Both the position numbers and the translations under genes were made by a program. A DNA stretch of 64,000 nucleotides from assembly GCA_018466975.1 (NCBI GenBank), contig CM031562.1:1240001-1304000 (forward strand), given 5' to 3'. Below the pieces are notes generated by a model. The model was not told the DNA's origin and made no database searches. It saw only the letters and a list, made by a program, of their open reading frames with translations. Below, one piece after another: positions 39,660 to 50,819 of the stretch; positions within the stretch are counted from its first letter, which is position 1; each line of letters begins with the position of its first letter. Source of the DNA: Sparassis latifolia. Lineage: Eukaryota > Basidiomycota > Agaricomycetes > Polyporales > Sparassidaceae.

Positions 39660-39747
39660 ACAATGGGCCGATGTCCGCTGGCTGTCCAGTTCATGACAAT
39701 GTCAGGGTAAATGGGAGTTCAGTTCAGGTAACATGACTGAAAGGTGT
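39660..39747. repeat. Terminal inverted repeat, right
   Basis: It is the reverse complement of the left terminal repeat, ending CATGACTGAAAGGTGT next to the duplicated target site. Confidence 0.85.
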
Positions 39748-39757
39748 GCTAATAGCA

Positions 39758-40000
39758 TTCGAGAAGTACGACAAGGCGACGTACAGCTTATCACGCAGTG
39801 GTGTGAGCGAGCTATACGACAGGCTATTACACCATGCAGATCGCATGATGCAATACCCAACGGAATATGCATTCCGGAAGAGGTTTATGGACGTGTTACC
39901 GCTACTGATGATAGAAGTAATGTGTCTAGCCCATCTACTATCGCCTGAGAAACACACCATCACAGTGATGTCAGTTATGAGTGATAATAAATTGTGCTAG
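39758..40000 (+). pseudogene. Ty3/Gypsy-type gag, C-terminal part
   Basis: It continues the frame broken at 32,811: FEKYDKATYSLSRSGVSELY, then HADRMMQYPTEYAFRKRF and MDVLPLLMIEV, the usual C-terminal half of the gag capsid domain. No zinc knuckle or pol follows before 40,010. Confidence 0.82.
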
Positions 40001-40044
40001 TTAACAGCATGAGAGAATAAGCAGGCTTCTAAGTTAGCAAAGGA

Positions 40045-40815
40045 TAATCTTTGAATGTCTGAAGATAATCTTTAAGATAATCCTAAGAATGATCCAAAGA
40101 ATTATCTGAGTTTAAAAGATGCTTTTTAAGTTGTCACCAGCCAGAATTGAACCCTCAACCTTGGGAGAAAGTCACATGATCAACTGACACCAGACACTTT
40201 AGCCACTACACCACATGAGCTTACAAACTTACTCTTATGTATAATACATATAGGAGATTTTGCTAAAGAGACTTAGGCAAATTCTGTCTATAAGTGCATA
40301 ACTGAGTAAAACACAAGACAAAGAATGTCATAGTAGCATTTCATACAGTCTATACTGCTGTTTGTATTACAATACCTATATATTAACTTTGTATATGTTG
40401 TAAACTACTGTTCACCTTATAGGTACTGTTAAAGGTCCATTCTCTAAACTTAGAATTTATGACTATAGTCTTTTTGTAAAAGATGAGATCACAATGTGAT
40501 TGAATTATAAAGTATGTACTAAAAATGTTATTATAAACATTGTTTGCCTTGTTTTTGACTTAGCTACTCTCTTATGATAGACAGAATTTGCCTAAGTCTC
40601 TTTAGCAAAATCTCCTATACATATTATACACGAGAGTAAGTTTGTAAGCTGATATGTAGTGGCTAAAGTGTCTGGTGTTAGTTAATCATGTGACTTTCTC
40701 TCAAGGTTGAGGGTTCAATCCTGGCTGGTGACAACTTAAAAAATATCTTTTAAACTCAGATAATCCTTCAGATTATCTCAAAGATTATCTTGAGATAATC
40801 CTCCAGTTTAAAGGC
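40045..40815. repeat. Inverted pair of tRNA-like (SINE-like) sequences
   Basis: Arms of roughly 230-250 bp (40,045-40,290 and 40,565-40,815) are reverse complements with scattered differences. Each arm carries RNA polymerase III-type internal promoter words. The right arm reads TGGCTAAAGTG (A box, 40,660-40,670) and GGTTCAATCC (B box, 40,712-40,721). The left arm has the same on the minus strand (40,206-40,196; 40,153-40,144). I could not fold a full cloverleaf, so this is more likely a tRNA-derived repeat than a working tRNA. Confidence 0.65.
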
Positions 40816-41084
40816 TTGCTGATAAAATAATCCTGGAAGAGGTCTGCTAAGTAAGGAGTCTGCTAATCTTACACCTGGACCTCACGTAATACATAGCTAA
40901 TTAGCTTGCCATGTGGGGTGGGTGTAGCAAGCTAATTAGCTAGCCTTCCCTTATATCCCGACACTGCCAGTAGCATAGTAGATAGCTATCCACTTCTCTG
41001 AATAGATACAAGTCCTTCCATCAGCACTGATAAGTCCAATGACGCAATGGCTGATGACAACGCCAATGGCGATCTGGGCGCTAG
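40816..41084. other. Spacer with a 16-bp perfect inverted repeat
   Basis: TAGCTAATTAGCTTGC (40,894-40,909) and its exact reverse complement (40,927-40,942) flank a 17-base GT-rich loop. No gene is seen. This stretch precedes the KDZ transposon. Confidence 0.6.
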
Positions 41085-41345
41085 ATATCTCCCGCCCCCC
41101 GCCATGCCCGCCCCCGCCCCCGCGCCCCGCTGCTGCTGTCGTCCACCACGATGACTATCTACTCCTAAATATGGCAACATGGGGCTACAAGCAGGCTGCT
41201 GTATCCCGCCAGCGCGTCGGCTGTTCGGCTATCTCCTGCCGCCACTGCGCACGTGCATGCGCGCTTCGCCGCCGCTGTCGCGCACGATAATGACAACTAT
41301 CTCCCTCTACGACCCTCAAAATATTTGCTTTTTCTTTCTTCTTTT
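41085..41345. repeat. Terminal inverted repeat of KDZ element 1, left
   Basis: It pairs with 48,723-48,985, with shared blocks CCCGCCATGCCCGCCCCCGC, CTATCTACTCCTAAATATGG and GGGGCTACAAGCAGGCTGCT. Similarity is high by eye, with scattered substitutions. Confidence 0.88.
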
Positions 41346-41430
41346 CTGGTATGATGCAGATCTCAGCTGCTGTGCATACTGTGAGTGTATTTAAGGTATG
41401 TTTTCTTACTGCCAAGTTACTCCGGTGTGA

Positions 41431-44400
41431 ATGTTCAACAACGTCACGTGCACTTCCCGCCCTCTCCCATCCTGCCGCCTTCCCCACCCCAACCGCCCTC
41501 CTTGGAACGTCCTTACTGGGATGGGAGGCGGAATGCATGCCTCCCGATGTCAAGGCCTGTCACGAACAGTACGCTCCACTACTCTCGCTGTTTCAGGTGG
41601 TCCATCCCGACATGTCAGACACCGACGAGAGACAGTGTATGGTGCAAGGGCCCTTGCCCTAGAACAACAGAAGGCCGATGAGCGGTATCTTCAATTAATA
41701 ACAGGTGAGACAGTGGGCCATTCTGTTATATGGCAGCTCATTCTGTTTGCAGGACTTGGCGGTGAGAGTCTCCGTGCTCTTGCTGAGGTTCGGCACAAAG
41801 ATGTTGTCATGCCCAATACAAGTGGCATTGACAACCCCTTCTCAAATGGCGGCACAGCAGAGACAGAGCAAGGTTTGGGTCCATCAGTGGGGGCAGAGGA
41901 TGATATGGGATGGCAGGATCTCCCCGAGGCCATGCAGGGTGATACATCTTTTGTACATGCCGTTCGCGACATTGTTGACTCTGAGTACATTTCTTCCCTT
42001 GCTTCTTACACATATATTCACTGATATTCATTGACTCTCAAACAGGTGGAGGCCGAGGTGGTACAAGGATGCTCGCACTTGGCGTCAGCGAGTCCAGCGC
42101 ATGGACGACAACTGGTGCCCCCTCATCCCTGACCTCGTCGAAGCATACATAGCCTGGTGCTACCCTCTCGCGCAACCTCCCGATGCACATACACCCCCGT
42201 CACCATACAATTTCGATATCAATGTGATCGATTTCCACTCACTTGCTTCCTCCGTGACCATCTCTCGCACCGAGGACTCAAAGTCCGTTGCACAGGCTCT
42301 AGTACTCAATGGCTACCTCGGAACGACACCTCTGTCCCCCTCTTTGGCTATCTCATTCAAGATATTGGAAATCCTGCGGTGCTTAAGGCTATTCAAAGCC
42401 TCTTTCAGCATTGAAGCCTTTGCAAAGCTTCTGTGCCACTACTATAAGGTAAGACAAAAAAATATGATGATGCAGGTTTGCTAAACTTGGATCTTTTAGA
42501 TGCCATTCCGCCGATACTACTGCACTCTCATTGCCGACGCCTTCGAGATCTATCTCGAGATTCGGCACATGGTTGACAAGCAAGTTCTCTCGGCGCTCGG
42601 CCGCGACACACCCAACTGGCGGGTGTTAAATGCATGCCCCACATGCACATACTGGGTGAGTACGATGACCATAGTGCCTTGCAGTATACTGATATATCCT
42701 GGATTTCAGCTTGATGGGGAGCCCGACCGTCGATGGGACCGCATGTTTTGCATGGATGGTAACAATTCGCTAAAGAGGATCGTGCAAGTCGGCAATCGTT
42801 CACGTGGCGACATTCGAGTTTATACGGACAGCAACTACTATCTACCGCTAGAATTTGTGGACAAGCACGCAGATAAGGTGCCCCCACACATTCAATCAAG
42901 TTCATCGGGCGATAAAGATGACCAAAGCGACTATGACAAGGATTTTGATGCTGATGAAGATGGGTGTGCCGAGGGTGATCCAACCGATGGTGTGGTCGAC
43001 GGTGCGATCATGCCTTGTACAGACAACTGGAAGGCAGTGGTGGCCGATGAAAAGAAGCGGATGTGGGGAATTTTCGATGAGACAGGAATCTTTGCAAGTG
43101 CGTGTCCACATGGTTTCATCCTGTGGGTGATGGACATGGTGCAAAGCAGCGAGTTGTAAGTTTCTCTGTGCTCATTGGATTCATGTCGTCTAACATTTTC
43201 AGGGCAAAATATCCACTCGCAACTGTCACCAAAGCACTCGAAGTACTCAGTGACAAGCTACTTGCAGGCTACGACATCGGCTGTGCCTTTAAGGGCACCA
43301 TACAATGCAGCTCGCTCAGATCAGAGTGGACACAGTGCAAATGCCGTTGCTGCATCAACACGTTCCATGGCTACTCCCATAATTATCCCTGTCAACTCAC
43401 CAACCATCCGAATGTTATCGAAGGAATGGGCCTTGAGGATCTGGAGACCATGGAGAGGATATTCAGTGGCTCGAACGACCTTGCACCGATCACGCGCTAT
43501 GCATTGGCATTCCGTCGTTGCGTCTTCATTGATACATACTTTCAGCAGTGGGATACGGAAAAGTATACTAACCTCAGCACGATGCTGTACAACAATTATG
43601 TACAAGCCCTCAAGATCATCAACGTGGAGACACCTGCTCTGGAAGAAGCACTGCGATCTCTTCAGATCATTCATGAAGATCTCGCGAAATGGTCACAGGA
43701 AGAGCGGGAATACTTCTGAACTCTCGGTCGTGAGCAGGAGTGGGACATCCACGCTATCGCATATGTTGAAGGCCTCCAAGATTGCGAGCAATTCAGTTTG
43801 TGCTAAACCTACATTCTTCTCCACACAAATTTGACCTCAACTACTGCAGGGCACAGCTCAAGAACGCCTCTACGAGCTTTATAGTGACAATGCCAGCGGA
43901 CTATCAATTTATATTGCCCACTTCCGGGCCTGCCACCTACACTAGAGACATGTCACAGACTCGCAAGCTTGAGATGAAGCGGCGATACCTATCCGAGCGA
44001 CACGCGAAGGTCATGCATGACGTCGTTGCAATGGAAGTCCACATGGGAATCGCCAATCACTGGCAGCTGACTGATACTCAGTACATTGCGACACTCAAGT
44101 ACATGTCGACACAGAAGTATCTACGGGCTCTGGACAATCTCCAGCGGCTGGTGGTGCAGCGGTTATTTGAGTTACATAAACTCAATCTTTCGCATACCGG
44201 TAAGTGACATATTGCGGTTGAGCCACAAAGACTCATTATTTTGAGCAGCCTATCGTGTCCGCACACGTATTGCCAAGTCACTCCAGGTTTGTTGCAAGGC
44301 AATTCGCAATGCCATCAAGGTCTACAATGCCGCCACAAATGCACTCCAGCCTCCGCGTCCGACTCTTGACTGGACGAAGGTGTCCCACTACAGTTTCATT

Positions 44401-44895
44401 GATGAATTCCATATCTTAAAGGACACATGGGATGATGTACGCGAGAGGCCGTGGTCCAGGCCAGCTGTCCGGGAGACGATGAAACAGGCTCATCGGATTG
44501 CCCAAGCACATGTGGAGGTCGAGCGATGCAACATCGAGGCTCGGCGTCTCCACACGTCAATCCGCGATGAAGAGTGTATGTTCGACACGGTGCTAGAGAA
44601 GCTCCATGAGGAGCACACTTTGATACATGGGGCTGTGGTGGATTTCTGCCAGCGCTGTCATAATGTCAATGCTCGCCATCTCACTCATCTTCGGCAGTTG
44701 TATGCATTGGATGGATTTACAGGTGAGCCATCTCCTGGCCAGCGAGAGGGAGTAACAGCAGTGGGTTCATCTCCTTCAGTAGTTACTGATTTTTGTATGC
44801 ATGAAGGTGACGAAGCCGAGGTCGATGAGGATGATGATGAACTACAAGGAGATATCGGCGGGCTTGTTGACTACATGTGCAATCTCTCAATGTAA
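41431..44895 (+). pseudogene. KDZ transposase, nearly intact with one in-frame TGA
   Basis: This is a transposase of the Kyakuja-Dileera-Zisupton superfamily, which cuts and pastes the element through an RNase-H-fold catalytic domain. The spliced reading gives WYKDARTWRQRVQRM early, then PFRRYYCTLIADAF and NWRVLNACPTC. The core acidic motifs follow: MDGNNSLKR (Asp at about 42,755), a Glu/Asp-rich insert, GIFDETGIFASACPHGF, GYDIGCAFKGT (Asp at about 43,273), FHGYSHNYPCQ and GLEDLETMERIFS (Glu). The C-terminal part (LDNLQRLVVQRLFEL, IAKSLQVCCKAIRNAIKVYN, VSHYSFIDEF) is well preserved. A TGA at 43,717-43,719 follows EEREYF, and homology resumes right after it in the same frame. No better splice choice bypasses it. 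The start is uncertain. Confidence 0.85.
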
Positions 44896-45089
44896 TGAAC
44901 TCGACTAGAATATATGTTTTTCATTGCGCGAAGACTATGTGTGTAATATATTGTAGCAAGTAAAGTAAAGTGTGTCGCAGTTAGTTTGTGAGAGACCGGC
45001 ATTGAGAGCATGTAATTTGACTGCCAGGCTAAGTCAACGTGAGCCACAACCCACTCACTTGCCAATCGATTCGCAAGCTGTGTCGATCA

Positions 45090-46415
45090 ACTTGGTGCCA
45101 CCGTTTCACTGCCTATCTTAACTGCTACTTGCATTCTTCCATTGATTGCATGCTGATGGCCAGTACTCCACGCTGGTATGTCATTCTTGGTGACAGCAAA
45201 CTTTCTGGGATCATTCGACAACGGTAAGTCAAACACAATAAAATTACTAGATCCACTTACAAGATAGCGCAAAGCCCTCACAACACTGCATGCGGGGTCT
45301 ACTCAAGGCCATACCCCATCATTGTGGTGTGCCACAGTGCTCAGCAGGCCCAAGCTGTCTTCAGTGTGCAGCCTGTGTTCGACAACACTCCATCAATAGT
45401 TGACGTTCTCGACGCATTGTCTCACTCGTACTTGGTCAAGTATGCCATGAAGTCCTTCCCGCAGTTGAAATATTACTGCGTCATTGCCGGCAGAGACACG
45501 GGGATCTACTTAACATGGTGTGTCATTATTAACCCCCAAATCCGCAGGCATACTCACATGTTGTAAGGGACGAGTGCGAGGAACAAATCAGTGGCTTCAA
45601 ACATCAGAAGCACAAGTCCTTCAATAAGCTGCCTGACACACTGAGGTATTACATACACAAGGGAGACGGAGGACCAGTAGAGAGTTTCGACGCGCCGCAG
45701 GAAGATTCACCCACACAGGCTTCCACTCGCACTCGGCGTAAGTTCTCAATTTCTGGCACTTCAAGTCACGCTAATGTCTTCTCAGCGCCCATGCAGGCTT
45801 CTTCTCATTCTCAGCCACCTGACGCAGATTCGGACGATGATGCAGTTTACACCCTCATGACAGGTAAGTGTCTTAATTGGCACGACATCAATTTATCATT
45901 CATAATGCGTGCCTTTCCAAGACTTAAGCCTTGGCAAGGAGATAATCCTTGACATACCAGCAACACCTGTTACTGCAAGACGACCGACAGCGCCTGCGAT
46001 TCAATCGCCCATCCCCATCACACCTGTCCCTGCAACAGTTCCACCTATTAATCCTGTGTCATCGGCATCCATCCCGCCTCCTCCCACTGTTCTCACATCA
46101 GCTTCTGTGTCTGCTGCAGACCTCGATATTGGTATCAAGTACTATTGTGAGCGATCGCTCTCTGATGTCCTCAAAGTAGTCTATGATGACGAAAAATGGC
46201 GTACCATAGTTAACACACATCTCGGGGCCCTGGCGGACGAGTATCTTTACTCCCATGGTTATACCCTCAATCCTGTAATGATGATTGCACAGGCATACTT
46301 GGCAAGTCCGAATGTTGACCAGTTTGTTGCGTACTTGGCTCCGAGAGGCATGGTGGTTTATGAGCTCCATTTTCTGTGGACTTTGATTTTGATGGGACAC
46401 AGTTCAGATTCGTAG
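45090..46415 (+). CDS. Protein with RNase H1 N-terminal (viroplasmin-like) domain
   Basis: After splicing across 45,519-45,568 the reading is YYCVIAGRDTGIYLTW|DECE followed by EQISGFKHQKHKSFNKLPDT. That is the W-x2-C-x3-V/I-x-GF-x-(5)-KSF pattern of the RNase H1 N-terminal domain that binds RNA:DNA hybrids. A weaker first half (PRWYVILGDSKLSG) may be a second copy of the fold. Later exons are Ser/Pro/Thr-rich (45,909-46,130) and end in a short helical C-terminus. No RNase H catalytic domain follows, so a nucleic-acid-binding role is the most that can be inferred. It sits between transposase and HMG-like gene inside element 1. Exon limits upstream of 45,320 are uncertain. Confidence 0.62.
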
Positions 46416-46582
46416 ATGTACTCAGTTATTCTGAACTCCTACTTCACAGTGTGTCATTTTCATGACATAGGTAACCTCCAATGTTTAAAGCATCACGTGC
46501 ATATGTTTAAAAATAAATTGCATGACGGCGGACTACATACTACATATATAACACGGCACCTTGACACTCTGATACGTGTGAT

Positions 46583-48494
46583 GTGTACAAACATTCTCTC
46601 ATGGCTAGGCATTCTCAGGAGGATGGCTTACAATGCCTTGCCAACAAGAAATGGAAGGTGTCAAAAAAAAGGTTCTCCTGGCGTCGCAGATATAAGCCGA
46701 GAATCATTCAGCGGACGGAAATCGAGAAGGCTCTGCTGAAGGCTAAGAGGGATGAGCATAAGAAGACATACTTCCAAGTGCTCCAGGAGGCGCGTGATGA
46801 GATATTGAAGCAGGCAGAGTGCCTTCGGGACGTGTTTGGCTCTCACACAACAGAATACTACTACAAGGAGATTATGCAGGCCACCCGTCTCATGTCGAAG
46901 AAGAGGAAAGCCAACCGTTGGAACACATACTTGCGCAAGGAGGTTCAGCGCAAAAATGAAGGCAAGTTGAATCAAAGATACTCACCTGTGTGAATGGCTG
47001 ACAAATGACTCAGTGCTGTCGGAGGGTGTTCCCCACAAGAAAGCCTCTGCGTACATGACCGAGATCGCGGGAGAGTGGAATACCTTGAGCCATGCAGAGA
47101 AAGTGGCTGCTACAGAAGACTACCTGCATGAGCTTGATGAACTCCGAGATATAAAGGCAACGGCAAGGCACAATGCGCCCTTAATGCATTCCAAGATGCT
47201 CGCACTGCAATGAACAGTATTCAGAATGAGGTATGGCACTGATCTAAAATTGGTGCACACTATGCTGATCTGACCTCACGCATTAGCTGGATGCACTCAG
47301 TCAATGCACTGGCACCGAAATCCTCCTCTTCGTGGTCTGTTCAAGTACTGATCAATACAACCAACCATTTGTCTACCACAGCAACGAACGCCTGGCGCAG
47401 TTTTTTCATATGGCTATGAAGATGGACATTCTCACTTTTGCAATCAAGATGGAGGCATTCGGTATCTCAGGGGTGGAAGGTAAACACCTCGGCAATATAC
47501 ATGCCTTCACAATCTAACCGGTATTATCCAGGGGTCGTGACGAACCATGTGCAGGAGGTACTCGAACTGAAGAGGAAGACGGCCGCGTTGATCAATCAAA
47601 AGCTCAGTGAGTCAGATATGTGGATATTCTTACCGGTCCACTGATGGGAGTCAAGATGACATTGCACCTATGGGCCCTGTGAAGATGTGGTACAAGGGTT
47701 TTGATGACAGAATCACTGCACGTCATCGTGTCACGGTGGAGAACTGGCCCCTTTCGAAGTTCATCAGTCCCGGCGATGTCACCTTGAAGAATGAACTTCA
47801 AGTACTTTTTCATGCCTGGGAGAGCGGAACAGCGCACTTCAGGGTACTCGGTGAGGAGGAATTTGAACGGTGGGAAGAGGAGCACTTCCAAGAGAAGATG
47901 CAGCAAATGCGGGGATCGGATGCCGATGAAAGTGAGGAGACGGATGACGCAAGGCAATCCGAAGTCGTACCCACCCATGCTCAAGCGGACAGCAATATCA
48001 CTGATGCATCCCCCCAGCCCATGGCCAATCCTGAGGCAGTGAATATCACGGCTACGACTACTTCTACCAGAAATGATGAGGTTGTGCATGCCATCGATGG
48101 TGTCATGCCGACCACCACCTCTTCTCCCGTAGCCAGCATGCCATCCTCCACGTCATCCACCACAAAGCACACCACCCAAGCCCGTGACAGTGGAACAGCG
48201 TGCAAGAAGCCCAGAACTGGACAGCTGCTGAGGGACTTCATCAATGTCATCACCGCTCCTGACGGTTCCGGCATTGCAGTTCAGAAGAAGCCTCGCAAGA
48301 CGCGCTCTGACAAGGGGGTGAAGAAGGGGCCGAGGAAGCAGCGTGCATTGACAGGTGAAAATGCTAACCCCTCTGCAGCTTCCGGAACTGCTTCCCCCAC
48401 GGCTGCAACCGCCTCCGCGACTGCGACTGCCTCCGCGACCGCCATCGCGCCTACCTCCCCTGCCACTGCAGCTAGTGTGCTGCCGAGCACTTAG
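46583..48494 (+). CDS. HMG-like, lysine-rich protein of KDZ element 1
   Basis: The first half contains a basic helical block (NRWNTYLRKEVQRKNEG, then KKASAYMTEIAGEWNTLSHAEKVA) whose W...L..EEK/AEK layout resembles an HMG box. The second half has a conserved-looking GFDDRITARHRVTVENWPL / LQVLFHAWESGTAHFRVL segment seen beside KDZ transposases in mushrooms. It ends in a low-complexity tail with Lys/Arg clusters (KKPRKTRSDKGVKKGPRKQR) and Ala/Thr repeats. A DNA-binding accessory role is inference. Several introns are present (for example after RKNEG). It ends 230 bp before the right terminal repeat. Confidence 0.6.
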
Positions 48495-48722
48495 CTTTCA
48501 TGCGTAGTGCATGTGTGCAGTACCTTTGGTCGGATGGTGTTGCCGAGAGTGGATGAGTTTCGTGGCTTCGCAAATGTTCTGAATTCTTTCATATCCAATA
48601 CCGCCTTTCCCAGTAAAGATATGAGGCTCGTGAAATAGATTTATGTTGTTTTCTAGTATGTCAATTTTACTTGATGCAAACATATCTATTCTGCAGAAAT
48701 AGACTATATAAACTATTACATT

Positions 48723-48985
48723 CAAGAGGAAAGAAAAAAGCGAAATTTTTGAGGTACATAGAAGGAGATAGTTGTCGTCATCGTGCGCGATAGCGGCGGC
48801 GAAGTGTGCGTGCACGCGTGCGCGGTGGTGGCGGGAGATAGCCGAACAGCCGATGCACTGGTGGGATACAGCAGCCTGCTTGTAGCCCCATATTGCCATA
48901 TTTAGGAGTAGATAGTTATCGTGGTGGACGACGACGGCAGCAGGGCACGGGGGCGGGGGCGGGCATGGCGGGGGGCGGGAGAGAT
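48723..48985. repeat. Terminal inverted repeat of KDZ element 1, right
   Basis: It is the reverse complement of 41,085-41,345. Confidence 0.88.
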
Positions 48986-49011
48986 CCGGTGGGACACTGA
49001 ACGCTGGCGGG

Positions 49012-49590
49012 ACAGCCCATTCAGTCATGTTTGTGAACTGGACTCCCATTTACCCTGACATTGTCATGAACTGGACAGCCAGCGGACGTCGGCCCATCGG
49101 TCTGTGTAAGGAGCTGTCAGCGATCGGCTCATGGCGATGAAGGGAATGCTGGAGCGATGGGCCCACCGCCATAGGAGTATTTCTGAGCGATCGCCCACCG
49201 CCATAGGTAGTATTATACAGGCATGGGCCCACCGCCATAGGTAGTGTTCTGAGCGATCGCCCACCGCCATAGGTAGTGTTCTGAGCGATCGCCCACCACC
49301 ACGGTGCTATTATACAGCCATCGCCCACCGCCATAGGTAGTGTTCTGAGCGATGGGCCGACCTCCATAGGTAGTGTTCTGAGCGATCGGCCCACCGCATA
49401 GGGATATTTCTGAGCGATCAGCCCACTGCCACGGTGCTATTATACAGCCATCGGCACAACCCCATAGGTAGGGTTCTGAGCGATGGGCCGACCTCCATAG
49501 GTAGTGTTCTGAGCGATCGCCCACCACCACGGGCTATTATACAGCCATCGCCCACCGCCATAGGTATATTTCTGAGCCCATAAGCATGGG
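49012..49590. repeat. Left terminus and subterminal minisatellite shared with the foldback element
   Basis: The first ~100 bp match 32,812-32,910 closely. Then about 14 units of the 33-bp family follow (CACCGCCATAGGTAGTGTT, TCTGAGCGATCGCCCACC, CTATTATACAGCCATCG). Confidence 0.85.
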
Positions 49591-50640
49591 TCGCCTGAAA
49601 TATCTGACTAGCCCGGCATAGCTGAGTTATTTGCCTTGCCCTAGGTTGTCAACTGGGCTCAGATCGTGTCCGTGTCGCCTTGGTGAAGCATGGGTGGGTG
49701 AAGGAACATACCGGATGATTCATCAGGAGTAGCATAGGTGGATGTATGAAACATGGAGATTGGTCGGGGAAGCATGGGCGGATGTATGAAACGTGGAGAT
49801 TGGTCAGGGGAAGCATGGGCGGATGCCACACCTGGTTGCCCGAGCCAAGAAGTAGACCATACGGCGAACGGATTGTACCTGAAGTCAACCGAAGAGCACG
49901 GCGTAGACGAGGATGCGGACGGTGCAAATCAGCGCATTTGAGCCGAAGGACACCACAGAAGAAGGGGGCCTGACGCCGAGTCGTTGCTCATGCGGCACCT
50001 CTTGCTCAGACCTATCGCCCACCGCCATAGGTGTAGTTCTCAGCGATCAGTCAACCGCCATGGGCATATTTTTCAGTGATTGATCCACCGCCTAACAGGG
50101 CAATGATGGAGCTACCGCCGCCAATAATTTCCACGTAATCCACCCATCATTCCTCCAATTCTGGTTAGCTCACTATCAGCTCTCCTTGCAGTATCACACT
50201 CTCTCCCACTGTGGGAAGGGTTGGCGAACTGTGGCGAATATCCTTCGCCATCTGAACATGGAGTTCAGAATGACTTCGCCAAACTCTCCCAATTGGCATC
50301 GGCATTTCGAGACATGCATCAGATACAATTTGGGATGTGCCCTTCTGGGTAGAGTATGTGGAGACGAATGGCGGTCCTTTCCACCGTGAGTAGGGTTGGC
50401 GAACTGTGGTGGATATCACTCGCCATCTGAACATGCAGTCCAGAATGACTTCGCCAAACTCTCCCATGTGGCATTGGCTTTCGAGCCATGCATCAGATAC
50501 CATTGGGGATGTGTGAGGTGAGTATGTGGCTACTATGTTTCGCCTTACCACACCAGGTACATTGCCCAGGTTCAAAGACATGACAACCTTATATTCGACA
50601 CACTACAGCACGAACGGACGCCTGGCATTGGGCGATTACA
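49591..50640. other. Non-coding left arm of KDZ element 2 with short tandem repeats
   Basis: A 40-bp repeat (GATGTATGAAAC(A/G)TGGAGATTGG at 49,741 and 49,781) and a roughly 175-bp direct repeat (GGGTTGGCGAACTGTGG at 50,218 and 50,393) are visible. One more CACCGCCATAGG unit lies near 50,020. No gene is convincing. Confidence 0.6.
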
Positions 50641-50819
50641 TTCCTAACTCACGCAGCTGCCGCGTCGCCTCCTGCAGCTCTTCCAGCACCACATCCAGGT
50701 TCTGATCTGTCCTCTTGCGCAACCAACTAGTGAGGTTCACGACGCGAACATGCAGCTGTTCAAGCTGCACCAGTGTAGACTCGGAGATGGTGTACACCTT
50801 CTCCTAAGTTCTCGAGGTT

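Larger units (their letters stand above)
32812..39747. mobile_element. 6.9-kb foldback DNA transposon inserted in gag
   Basis: The ends are inverted: the left end (TTCAGTCATGTT...GACATTGTCATGAACTGGACAG) matches the reverse complement of 39,660-39,740. Inside lie, in order, a left 33-bp minisatellite, a left array of about 169-bp units, an AT-rich core, a right array of the same 169-bp units in reverse orientation, and a right minisatellite. No coding region is convincing, so the element is non-autonomous. It is flanked by the 8-10 bp duplication, and excision of the element plus one copy restores the gag frame exactly (ELIA|FEKYDKATYS). The terminal and left subterminal sequences recur at 49,012-49,590. 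Confidence 0.9.
41085..48985. mobile_element. KDZ-type DNA transposon 1 (complete)
   Basis: Imperfect terminal inverted repeats of about 255 bp (41,085-41,345 and 48,723-48,985) bracket three plus-strand genes: a KDZ transposase, an RNase H1 N-terminal-domain protein and an HMG-like protein. The outermost bases are (G/T)ATCTCCCGCCCCCCGCC on both sides. I could not find a convincing target-site duplication; the right end abuts the next element within about 25 bp. Confidence 0.85.

Noticed and set aside
40140..40735. Functional tRNA genes
   Set aside because: A- and B-box words are present but no complete cloverleaf or acceptor-stem pairing could be drawn, and the sequence is part of a longer inverted repeat.
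49746..49973. Short Arg-rich frame in the left arm of KDZ element 2
   Set aside because: It arises from a 40-bp tandem repeat plus an Arg-rich tail, with no homology pattern.
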